This document shows, in pieces, positions 13,450 through 20,582 of a stretch of DNA of 24,867 nt. Position 1 is the stretch's first letter; the number at the start of each line of letters is the position of its first letter. The stretch spans positions 1-24,867 of the IMG/VR virus record IMGVR_UViG_3300046463_000249. The stretch is one strand, 5' to 3'. Below the pieces are notes generated by a model. It saw only the letters and a list, made by a program, of their open reading frames with translations, was not told the origin of the DNA and ran no database searches. Source of the DNA: a virus. A program made the position numbers and the translations under genes.

Positions 13450-14718
13450 ATGGCCGGAACACCCGGAAGTTATGCAGTTACGGATTGGGTAGCGATGGAC
13501 TGTCTCCGCTTGTTGACCAACATGCTGGCGATGGCAGGCTATGCCAATTTCACCTACCAGGATGAGTTCAAAAAGGACTTTCAGCCTGGAGATACGGTGC
13601 GCGTCAAGTTCCCACAAGAATTTGTCGTCACCGATACATTTGAGTACACCGCTCAGGCGATCAATCGTCAGACGACCACACTCACGGTGGATCAGCCCAT
13701 GCAGATCGGCTTTGAATGGGACTCCATCGAGGAAGCGTTGAAACTGGAACGCACTCAAGAGCAGATCCGCGAAGAGTACAACAAGCCCGCCATGGAACAG
13801 ATGGCTCAGGAATTCGAACTGCGCTTCATGGATTTCGCCTTCTTCAACGCTAACAACGTTGTCGGTACGCTGGGCGCTATCCCAACTTCATGGGATGTCT
13901 ATGCGCAAGCCCGCCAACGGATGGTTGAGAACGCTGGATGGGGCGCAAACTCCACCCGCGCCATCGGTGTGACGCCCGCAATGATGCGGACGATGATCAC
14001 CAACAGCTTGACGCAGTTCAACCCGACCGACGCCATCAGTCAGCAGTACAAGACCGGCTCGGTGGGTAAAGCGGCCGGATGGGACTGGTTCGAGTCGATG
14101 TCTTGCCATCAGCACACCACTGGTGTCTGGAATACCGTCGCCACGGGCGTGACGACCTCCACGGGTAGCCAGTCGGGCTCGACCCTGACAGTGGCTTGCA
14201 CGACAGGAGACACATTCTTACGCGGCGACATTATCAACATCGCTGGCGTGAACAACGTCAACCCGCGTACCAAGCGGTCTACCGGCACCTTGAAACAATT
14301 CAAGATTACGGCTTCGACCACTGGCGCGGCCTCTACCGCAACACTGAACATTCTCCCGGCGATTATCGGCCCCGGCTCGCCTTACCAGAACGTTGATGCA
14401 CTGCCCGGAAACGGCGTTGTTTTGACCCTCTGGCCCGGCACCACGATGGCGAACGCGACCGCAAAAAGCGGCGTGCTCGGCATGGGAGTCAACAAGCTGG
14501 CTTTCGCCATGGCGGGAGTTGAGCTGATGATGCCCAAAGAAGGGGGCGTTGTGAAAATCGCTCAGCAAAAGAAGGACCCGAATACCGGAATTTCAATCGC
14601 AGCTCTCAGCATGTTCGATGGAATTCTACGACGCCAAATTAACCGCTTTGATGCCTTAATCGGCTTCGGTCCGCTCTACCAAGACCGATGCGCGGTTCTC
14701 GTGGCATCGAGCCAGTAA
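13450..14718 (+). CDS. Major capsid protein (P22 gp5-like, HK97 fold)
   Basis: 422 residues, against 430 in P22. GAGGT (13440-13444) precedes ATG 13450. The P22 coat layout is visible: an N-terminal arm (AVTDWVAMDCLRLLTNML), a spine (YQDEFKKDFQPGDTVRVKFP; TLTVDQPMQIGFEWDSIEEA), helices (QMAQEFELRFMDFAFFNANN), and a beta-rich Thr/Ser insertion at about residues 232-300 (STLTVACTTGDTFLRGDIIN; AGVNNVNPRTKRSTGTLKQF) matching the P22 insertion (I-) domain. The C-terminal part (KIAQQKKDPNTGISIAALSM; RINRFDALIGFGPLY-like) closes the fold. P22 coat requires GroEL/ES, which may explain the phage co-chaperonin. Confidence 0.93.
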   Translation: MAGTPGSYAVTDWVAMDCLRLLTNMLAMAGYANFTYQDEFKKDFQPGDTVRVKFPQEFVVTDTFEYTAQAINRQTTTLTVDQPMQIGFEWDSIEEALKLERTQEQIREEYNKPAMEQMAQEFELRFMDFAFFNANNVVGTLGAIPTSWDVYAQARQRMVENAGWGANSTRAIGVTPAMMRTMITNSLTQFNPTDAISQQYKTGSVGKAAGWDWFESMSCHQHTTGVWNTVATGVTTSTGSQSGSTLTVACTTGDTFLRGDIINIAGVNNVNPRTKRSTGTLKQFKITASTTGAASTATLNILPAIIGPGSPYQNVDALPGNGVVLTLWPGTTMANATAKSGVLGMGVNKLAFAMAGVELMMPKEGGVVKIAQQKKDPNTGISIAALSMFDGILRRQINRFDALIGFGPLYQDRCAVLVASSQ

Positions 14719-14726
14719 GGAGGAAA

Positions 14727-15860
14727 ATGAACATGAAAAACACACTAAAAATCCTTCTTTTCACATTCGCAGTTCTGGGCATGACCATGACGGCTCACGC
14801 TCAGAGTCAGCCCGTGAACACCACGACTTCGGCGGCGATCTTGGGCGGGGCGGCTAACAACCAATTTCCGCTGACGGCCGTTACCAATATTACGGCCTCC
14901 ACGACTTCGCTGAATGCCCTCACTCAGACCGGCGGGCAGCAGTTGTGCTTGGTGGACCACGAAATCGTCGGAGTTGCGGCAGTCAATACCACGAGTAAAG
15001 TGTTGACGGTACGCCGAGCTCTCGGTGGATCGGCCACGCCTCACGCTTCGGGCTCCGTCGTCATCTGCGGACCCGGTGGCGGCATCTTCAACGTCAATAC
15101 GGGCAACACGGCTGGTTTGTTCCTCGGGACCACGTATCCGTCCGGTGGCTGCACGGAAGCGAATAACCAATACCTCCCGGTTATCGCCTACGACAAGCCC
15201 TATGACACGTGGCGCTTGATGAACTGCAATTCTGGGACATGGACCGCCCAGACGATGGTTGGCGACCTCGGAGCACGGACGGCTCGATTCTGTGCGCCAA
15301 ACTTCGTCGGCACGCTGACGATGCTGACCTCCTTCGGTGACGCAGTAGACCCGATTGTGATGGGTACTGCTCTAACGCCGGTTGCGGGATCGGTCTACTA
15401 CACAACCATTGACGTGCCGCAGAGTTTCATTGCAACGGGATTATCCCAGCTCAATGGAACTGTGGCGGCAACCGATAAATTCGCGCTGGCGCTCTATCGG
15501 GCAGATGGAACGCTGTACACCAACACTCCTGTTGCGGGTACCACATCTGCGGGCGTCGGTACGTTTCAGGATATCGCCTTCGCCTCAACTGCTATCGTGA
15601 CCGGACCCTCCCGCTATTGGGTGGGCTTGCAGGTCAATGGCACTACGGCGCGGCCTCGCGTCGTTCCGCTTACTCCCGGCTCCTCGACGGCAGGGTTAGG
15701 CGCATGGACGGGATTGTTGGGTAGTTCATTTACCGGCACTTTCGGCACATTCACCAACTTGATTGGGGGTGGAGCGGCTACGGCGGCTTCGGCACCAGTA
15801 ACCACGGCACTCCCGACAACGCTGATTGCCTCAACTGGGCCGGTTATGTGCTTGTATTAG
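14727..15860 (+). CDS. Signal-peptide-bearing decoration/appendage-like protein
   Basis: 377 residues. A very strong SD (TAAGGAGG, 14716-14723) precedes two ATGs: 14727 (3 bases away) and 14733 (9 bases away); the latter may be the real start. Both give a clear signal peptide (MKNTLKILLFTFAVLGMTMT, then AHAQ). Residues about 60-115 have a turn motif common in phage structural beta proteins (LVDHEIVGVAAVN, VLTVRRALGGSATPHASGS). The remainder is Thr/Gly-rich beta (FALALYRADGTLYTNTPVAG; YWVGLQVNGTTARPRVV). The position directly after the coat gene is where decoration proteins usually sit, and the SD suggests high expression. Sec export of a coat-adjacent gene product is unusual. Confidence 0.65.
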   Translation: MNMKNTLKILLFTFAVLGMTMTAHAQSQPVNTTTSAAILGGAANNQFPLTAVTNITASTTSLNALTQTGGQQLCLVDHEIVGVAAVNTTSKVLTVRRALGGSATPHASGSVVICGPGGGIFNVNTGNTAGLFLGTTYPSGGCTEANNQYLPVIAYDKPYDTWRLMNCNSGTWTAQTMVGDLGARTARFCAPNFVGTLTMLTSFGDAVDPIVMGTALTPVAGSVYYTTIDVPQSFIATGLSQLNGTVAATDKFALALYRADGTLYTNTPVAGTTSAGVGTFQDIAFASTAIVTGPSRYWVGLQVNGTTARPRVVPLTPGSSTAGLGAWTGLLGSSFTGTFGTFTNLIGGGAATAASAPVTTALPTTLIASTGPVMCLY

Positions 15861-15861
15861 A

Positions 15862-17046
15862 ATGAACAAGTTAGCGCCATATCTAGCACTATTAGCCATC
15901 GTACTGGTGGCGTATGGCGCTCTTGCGTTCAATGGGGCTGGTTTCTCTCATCCTGATGATATCTGGGTCGCCCAGACAGCGGGTTATGGATTCCGGCCCC
16001 TGCTCATTCTGACTTATGTCATCAATCGGCATCTCGGCGGCTGGATGCTGACGAATCTCGTTCTCCATCTCTCAGCCGTGTTTCTCCTTTTCTCGATTGT
16101 GCACCGCCGGACAGATTCCATCCTCCTGGCGTTCCCTTCCTCCGCTGTCTTGGCGGTGCACCCTTTTGCGGCCGATGCCGTTGCTTCGGTATCGGGTCGC
16201 AGCGGCTTACTACTTGGTCTAGCGGCACTCGTTGCTGTTCGTGTGTCGCTTTGGAAGCGATGGGCGGGGATTCTTGCGGGATTCCTGCTCATTGCTTCCG
16301 CATATGGCTATATTCCATCGACTGGCTTGCGACCACAGGGTGATATCCCGCTCGCTCCGATCCTCTCGCAGGTCGAGTTTGGGCGGCATTATCTGTCGGC
16401 GGTCGCTTCCTATATCGCTCCGAAGCTGTTTATCCCGGTGAATATGTCGGCGTTGCCGCTCACGGTGTATTCGGCCGGCGCAGAACTAGCAGGCGGGGCG
16501 CTGCTTATCAGCCTATTCCTTCTGGCGAATCTCGCGGAAAAGCCCATCATCCGCCTTGCATCGACGCTCATATTCCTCAATCTGCTGATTTTTATCTTCG
16601 TTCCATTGCCGGAGGTCGCAGGCCTCGTGATGGATCATCGCTATTATCTGGCGATCGCGGGCGCTTCGATCCTGATTGGCACGGCGCTGGCACGAGAACC
16701 GTTCTTGATTCCGGTGGCGCTCGGCTTTCTGACAGTCCTGTCGATGGGCCGCGCTGACATCTACCGCAGTGGTGTTTCGCTCTGGGAAGATGCGATCCAG
16801 CAGAATCCTGGCTCCGCTTATGCCCATGTCGAGCTGGCGGGCTTCTATGCGGCGGCAGATCGCTGGGATGCTGCATTACAAACCGCAGAAGAGGCCGTGC
16901 GGATCGACCCCAACATGCCCATCGCTCGCAGAAATCTGGCATCCGCTTACGTTCATTTTGGCAATTTCTTAGAGGCTTCCCACGTCATGGACGCCGGTGA
17001 CGCCTATTTCAAAGGAGACTCATGGCAGATACGACTTATCCAATAG
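15862..17046 (+). CDS. TMTC-like polytopic membrane protein (GT-C type) with C-terminal TPR
   Basis: 394 residues with about 11 hydrophobic segments (residues 4-295) and a TPR-like tail (about 305-378). The sequence follows the bacterial/eukaryotic TMTC-type O-mannosyltransferase family: after the first helix comes NGAGFSHPDDIW (D32-D33, the position of the acidic GT-C motif), then FRPLLILTYVINRHLGGW, LVLHLSAVFLLF, and LAVHPFAADAVASVSGRSGL (family pattern HPxxxEAVAxxSGRxxLL). HRYYLAIAGASILIG corresponds to the RYLYLPSxG segment. The TPR part has WEDAIQQNPGSAYAHVELAG and AVRIDPNMPIARRNLASAYV. It is shorter than usual family members, with about two TPRs. No SD is visible; ATG 15862 gives the natural hydrophobic start. 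Predicted role: lipid-linked mannose (or other sugar) transfer at the periplasmic face. Activity inferred, not shown. Confidence 0.72.
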   Translation: MNKLAPYLALLAIVLVAYGALAFNGAGFSHPDDIWVAQTAGYGFRPLLILTYVINRHLGGWMLTNLVLHLSAVFLLFSIVHRRTDSILLAFPSSAVLAVHPFAADAVASVSGRSGLLLGLAALVAVRVSLWKRWAGILAGFLLIASAYGYIPSTGLRPQGDIPLAPILSQVEFGRHYLSAVASYIAPKLFIPVNMSALPLTVYSAGAELAGGALLISLFLLANLAEKPIIRLASTLIFLNLLIFIFVPLPEVAGLVMDHRYYLAIAGASILIGTALAREPFLIPVALGFLTVLSMGRADIYRSGVSLWEDAIQQNPGSAYAHVELAGFYAAADRWDAALQTAEEAVRIDPNMPIARRNLASAYVHFGNFLEASHVMDAGDAYFKGDSWQIRLIQ

Positions 17047-17423
17047 GCATGTACAAGGACCACGGCCCCGAGGTCGAGCCCGAAGTACGCTATGCCCATA
17101 CCCGCAAAGAAGAGGAGGCACTCGCCGAAGCTGGCTTTACCAACGATCGGCGCAACCTGCCGCCGAATGATTACCCGCGCATTCTGTGCAACCTGAATGG
17201 CGACCAAATCCGCGTGGTGGGCAAGGTGGAAGAAACCGCCGCCATCGAATTGGGCTACGGCCGCAAATTCGTGCTGAAGGCCGAATCGAAGAAGAACGGC
17301 GCGATTACTCCCGAAACGGCGACAGCGTCGAATGGTCGCCTCGACACGCTCGAAGATGAAATGTCCTCATTGAAAGCAACGATGGCCGAGATTCTCGCGG
17401 CTGTCAGCCAGAAGAAGAAATAG
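17022..17423 (+). CDS. Small hypothetical structural protein with C-terminal coiled coil
   Basis: 133 residues. AGGAG (17012-17016) precedes ATG 17022, and the gene overlaps the end of the TMTC-like gene by 25 bases. The N-terminal half is compact and charged (MYKDHGPEVEPEVRYAHTR; DYPRILCNLNGDQIRVVG), and the C-terminus is a coiled-coil candidate (LDTLEDEMSSLKATMAEILA) ending in Lys. It sits between accessory and head-completion genes, so it may be a minor virion or assembly protein. No family recognised. Confidence 0.7.
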   Translation: MADTTYPIGMYKDHGPEVEPEVRYAHTRKEEEALAEAGFTNDRRNLPPNDYPRILCNLNGDQIRVVGKVEETAAIELGYGRKFVLKAESKKNGAITPETATASNGRLDTLEDEMSSLKATMAEILAAVSQKKK

Positions 17424-17426
17424 ACC

Positions 17427-17675
17427 ATGCAATACACATTAGCTGGAACCGTTGAAGCCCTGAAAATTACCGAAGTAGGCGAGCCGCAGAAAACTGGCGA
17501 TCCGACACATGAACACAATGGAAGACTGCCGATAGTTCTCGAAGGCCAGAAGGACCCTACTTTTCTGCCTCCGGGAAGCATTGCAAGCGTCGGAGACTAT
17601 CTTGTCGGAGCCGCCGTGGTGCCGGGATCATTCTTTGGCTCTCTAGTCAAGAAGTCGAAGAAATCGGAAGACTAG
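17427..17675 (+). CDS. Small hypothetical protein
   Basis: 82 residues, starting 3 bases after the previous stop and ending immediately before the next ATG. It looks all-beta (QYTLAGTVEALKITEVGEP; LPIVLEGQKDPTFLPPGSIA; YLVGAAVVPGSFFGSLV) with a basic tail (KKSKKSED). Spacing suggests an operon with the head completion gene. No motif or family is recognised. Confidence 0.6.
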   Translation: MQYTLAGTVEALKITEVGEPQKTGDPTHEHNGRLPIVLEGQKDPTFLPPGSIASVGDYLVGAAVVPGSFFGSLVKKSKKSED

Positions 17676-18443
17676 ATGCCAGCACCCGCACTGACCGGAC
17701 AGATCATCATCACGCAGGCGTTGCGTAAGCTGAACGTCATTGCGGCAAGTGCTGCCCCGGATGGCGACGACAACCAAGTTGCGCTCGATGAACTTAACTT
17801 GATTTTCAGCCAGTGGAATACCCGCAAGCGTAAGGCGTTCTACGAGGTTCAGCAGGCTTTCACCTTCACCACCTCGAAGGTGACGTACACCATCGGGATT
17901 GCGGCGAATACTCCTGATTTCATCATGTCGAGCGGCGGGGCGCGGCCGGAGAAGCTGGAGTTTGCGAAGATCGTTCTGACCAATCAGACGCCGAACGTTG
18001 AAGTGCCGCTATCGGTAATCAATGTGGATTTGTACTGGCAGATTGCCGTCCCGACATTGGCCTCGCAGTGGCCGTATGCGATCTATTACCAGCCGACCTT
18101 TCCGAATGGCACGATTTACCCCTACCCGACTTCGCCGTCACTGACGAGCAACAAGATGCTGCTTCGTTGGTGGCAACAGTTCGTCAGTCTGGACCTAACG
18201 GAACTCAATACCGCGCTGAATCTGCCGCCCGGATATGACTCCGCATTGGTCTGGACGCTGGCAGAACGGCTTTATGGGATGTATCCAGGCCGTGCGGACA
18301 TTCAATTGATTCAGCAGCAGGCGCGGATTGCCCGAAACGATATGGAATCGCCGAATCAGCCGCCTCCGATTATTGATTCATGCGATGGGGTGAACAATAA
18401 AGACGACTCGTCTTTTGACTGGCGCACAAGGTCATTCCAATGA
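17676..18443 (+). CDS. Head completion / tail accessory protein (P22 gp4-like)
   Basis: 255 residues, longer than P22 gp4 (166). It binds the portal after packaging and forms the first ring of the tail. Recognised from the family pattern: a helical start (IIITQALRKLNVIAASA), VALDELNLIFSQWNTRKRK, a beta middle (FTFTTSKVTYTIGIAANTP; WPYAIYYQPTFPNGTIYPYP; MLLRWWQQFVSLDLT) and a closing helical region with LPPGYDSALVWTLAERLYG. The C-terminus (PPIIDSCDGVNNKDDSSFDW) is a flexible tail. Directly abuts the previous stop; stop overlaps the next ATG. Position between coat and gp10-like gene agrees. Confidence 0.82.
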   Translation: MPAPALTGQIIITQALRKLNVIAASAAPDGDDNQVALDELNLIFSQWNTRKRKAFYEVQQAFTFTTSKVTYTIGIAANTPDFIMSSGGARPEKLEFAKIVLTNQTPNVEVPLSVINVDLYWQIAVPTLASQWPYAIYYQPTFPNGTIYPYPTSPSLTSNKMLLRWWQQFVSLDLTELNTALNLPPGYDSALVWTLAERLYGMYPGRADIQLIQQQARIARNDMESPNQPPPIIDSCDGVNNKDDSSFDWRTRSFQ

Positions 18444-18787
18444 AGCACATAGCCATCGTTAGCTTTCTCTCGCATCTCCTGCTCTGGGGCGGTATCTCGG
18501 CGGATGTCATCTCGACGCGCAAAGCCTTAACCGTGCCGGGAATGGTTGAGCAAAACCCCTTCGTTCCGCATTCGCTCGGCAAGCAGATCGTGCTCAATGT
18601 CGGGATCGGTACGGCGGTTGAACTTGTCGGATGGGCCGCTCGACATGATTCAACGCCGCGCTGGGTTGCGCCAACGCTGCGAGCGACTGTAGGCGGACCA
18701 AGACTGGCTGCGGGTATCTGGAACACTCACGCACGATTCGAGCAGGAGCGCATAAACCGAGCGCTTTGTAAGGAGTCTGGATGTTGA
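18440..18787 (+). CDS. Small membrane protein, DUF5658-like
   Basis: 115 residues, overlapping the previous stop (ATGA). Hydrophobic segments lie near residues 4-24 and about 47-65. The stretch ADVISTRKALTVPGMVEQNPF resembles the short motif of small bacterial membrane proteins annotated DUF5658 (Asp, Ser/Thr-rich, then E-x-NP). The remainder is basic (TPRWVAPTLRATVGGPRLA). Function unknown. It may serve in lysis or superinfection, or be an accessory gene inserted between head and fibre genes. Two cysteines at the C-terminus (CKESGC). Confidence 0.55.
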   Translation: MKHIAIVSFLSHLLLWGGISADVISTRKALTVPGMVEQNPFVPHSLGKQIVLNVGIGTAVELVGWAARHDSTPRWVAPTLRATVGGPRLAAGIWNTHARFEQERINRALCKESGC

Positions 18788-19707
18788 CTATTTGGCAGCG
18801 CGTTCTTGGGTTTCTGTTGACGATTATCGCGTGGATATTCGTCATGCTGATTATCCTCGCGCCCCATACCTTCGGGCAGTCGAATGGAGCGAGCCTGTTC
18901 CCTGCGATTCCGCAGTTTCTCGACAATAGCGGATTCCCTCTAACGAATGGTTGGATTTGTTCCTACCAAAGCGGCAATACGACGCCACAGAGCACCTATA
19001 CCAGCGCCACTGCGGGAACTCCGAACGCCGATCCTCTACAGCTTGACGCCTCGGGCCGTGGATATGCATGGCTGGCGGCGGGACTTACATATCGCATTGC
19101 GATCTACGCGGCCGGAAGCGGAAACACCTGCAACGGGCAAGCAGTAGGCACGCTCATCAAGCAACTTGATGGCGTCGCTTTACCGGCACCACCCACTTAC
19201 GGATTTATTTCAGGGACGGGCTCGATTGTTCAGTTGGCCTCTTCCGTTAAGATAGCTTGGGGTGCAAGCGGAACGAATCCATGGATCTACGGCGACGGTA
19301 CGAACCTAAATTTCGTCGGGTCCAGTGGCTCGACTCAATTTAAGAACGGCGCAAACAATGCTGTAAATATGTCGATTACCGACACTGGATTCGTAACGAC
19401 CCGAAGCTATTTACGGGTTGGGACGACGACCGGCCCATTGTTAAGCCCAGGCACTCCAACTATCGGCAGTTGCAGCACGGGAAGTATCACGAGCGGTTCC
19501 AGTGATTTTGCAGGAGAGGCGACAGCGACAGGCGCAACGTCCTGCACGATAAACTTCTCCGTGGGTTTCTCCGCTCAGCCCTTCTGTGTCGCAAATGATG
19601 AAACGACAGTGGCGGCATTACGAATATCGGCCATTTCGACGAGTGCTTTCACGGTAACGAATCTGACTTCAAACGATAAGTTCATGTGGGTATGCGTAGC
19701 GCGGTAA
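18781..19707 (+). CDS. Tail fibre/spike-like protein with N-terminal signal-anchor
   Basis: 308 residues. AAGGAG (about 18768-18773) precedes ATG 18781. The N-terminal 33 residues are a long hydrophobic signal or anchor (LLTIIAWIFVMLIILAP). Residues about 40-105 carry the phage fibre head-binding pattern (FLDNSGFPLTNGWICSY; TTPQSTYTSATAGTPNADP; LQLDASGRGYAWLAAGLTY). A linker with small beta motifs follows (IYGDGTNLNFVGSSG), then a C-terminal Cys-containing beta-domain (about 225-308; FSAQPFCVANDETTVAALR, ending MWVCVAR) that may be the receptor-binding tip. The membrane-type start is unusual for a fibre that assembles in the cytoplasm. It precedes the lysis cassette. Confidence 0.75.
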   Translation: MLTIWQRVLGFLLTIIAWIFVMLIILAPHTFGQSNGASLFPAIPQFLDNSGFPLTNGWICSYQSGNTTPQSTYTSATAGTPNADPLQLDASGRGYAWLAAGLTYRIAIYAAGSGNTCNGQAVGTLIKQLDGVALPAPPTYGFISGTGSIVQLASSVKIAWGASGTNPWIYGDGTNLNFVGSSGSTQFKNGANNAVNMSITDTGFVTTRSYLRVGTTTGPLLSPGTPTIGSCSTGSITSGSSDFAGEATATGATSCTINFSVGFSAQPFCVANDETTVAALRISAISTSAFTVTNLTSNDKFMWVCVAR

Positions 19708-19732
19708 TTCTCTCTATTTGGGATGGGGGCAG

Positions 19733-19933
19733 ATGGAAGTACTGGACAAGGAAGCTAGCTTTGTAGATGGCTGTCACCGATATGGATGGGTCATTACATT
19801 GATTGTGAATCTGATCGTATTGGCTTATCTCAGCGGGGTCGTAGTCAGTCGCGTGGACGGGCTCAGCGGAAGAATAGAGCGCCTAGAGCGGCAGATTGAC
19901 ATGCTGGAACATTTAACAAGGGGCGGATCGTGA
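19733..19933 (+). CDS. Single-pass membrane protein with coiled coil (spanin or holin candidate)
   Basis: 66 residues from ATG 19733 (GGGGGCAG just upstream); a start at 19718 would add MGWGQ. One transmembrane helix (VITLIVNLIVLAYLSGVVV, about residues 20-38) is followed by a heptad-like helix (VDGLSGRIERLERQIDMLEH). That layout is typical of inner-membrane spanins (Rz-type) and some pinholins. Directly precedes the lysozyme with a GTG start overlapping its TGA, so it is probably part of the lysis cassette. No outer-membrane lipoprotein partner was found. Confidence 0.6.
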   Translation: MEVLDKEASFVDGCHRYGWVITLIVNLIVLAYLSGVVVSRVDGLSGRIERLERQIDMLEHLTRGGS

Positions 19934-20343
19934 ACTATACCGTCCTGCGCGAAATGTTGATCATTGATGAAGGGATTCGCCTTCATCCCTATACAGACAC
20001 GGTGGGCAAGTTGACTATCGGCGTTGGCCGCAATCTGACCGATATTGGTATCTCGAAGGATGAAGCCATAATCCTTCTCGATAATGATATTAAGGCCGCA
20101 ATCGTGGCGTTAGATGGCCTCTGGCCGTGGTGGAGGGGCATGTCAGAAGTTCGGCAGCATGTTCTTGCGAATATGTGCTTCAACATGGGGATTACCAAAC
20201 TGTCTGGCTTCAAACTGGCTCTGGAGGCGATGGAGGCGAGTAAATACGAGGAAGCGGCCAATCAGATGACCAACTCAGCATGGTTTAACCAAGTCGGAGC
20301 CCGGGCGATCCGGCTAGTTTCCCTGATGAGGAACGGTAAATGA
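19930..20343 (+). CDS. Endolysin, T4-type lysozyme (GH24)
   Basis: 137 residues; hydrolyses the beta-1,4 bond between MurNAc and GlcNAc of peptidoglycan. The T4 lysozyme motif is readable: MLIIDEGIRLHPYTDTVGKL then TIGVGRNL puts the catalytic residues at E14, D23 and T29, matching T4 E11, D20 and T26. The helical domain follows (LDNDIKAAIVALDGLWPWW; VLANMCFNMGITKLSGFK; EEAANQMTNSAWFNQVGARA). No signal peptide, so a holin is needed. It is shorter than T4 lysozyme (164). Start is GTG 19930 with AAGGGGCGG upstream; the stop overlaps the next ATG (ATGA). Confidence 0.93.
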   Translation: MNYTVLREMLIIDEGIRLHPYTDTVGKLTIGVGRNLTDIGISKDEAIILLDNDIKAAIVALDGLWPWWRGMSEVRQHVLANMCFNMGITKLSGFKLALEAMEASKYEEAANQMTNSAWFNQVGARAIRLVSLMRNGK

Positions 20344-20582
20344 AGTTTGTTGGCGATCATTTCGGACAACTATTACTTCTCTTCATATTGCTTTTGTTTC
20401 TTACGATGATTTGGCACATGGAAAGCATCAGCGATACTTCCAACGTCAATTGGGCGCGGGAACAAGCCGGAATGGTATTGGCTGCGATTATTGGCCCTAT
20501 CGCAACTGGCATATTCAAGAAAGGCCAGCAAGATGACGCGGCGAATGCCAAGGCTGAGAAGGATGAGGAGCCGAAGCCGTAA
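20340..20582 (+). CDS. Holin candidate
   Basis: 80 residues with two hydrophobic segments (LLLLFILLLFLTMIW, about 11-25, and GMVLAAIIGPIATGIF, about 44-59) and a charged acidic/basic tail (KKGQQDDAANAKAEKDEEPK), the class II holin pattern. It follows the lysozyme directly by ATGA overlap. No sequence signature is diagnostic; the name rests on topology and position. It ends on TAATG with the tail-hub gene, so it may be translationally coupled to it. Confidence 0.6.
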   Translation: MKFVGDHFGQLLLLFILLLFLTMIWHMESISDTSNVNWAREQAGMVLAAIIGPIATGIFKKGQQDDAANAKAEKDEEPKP

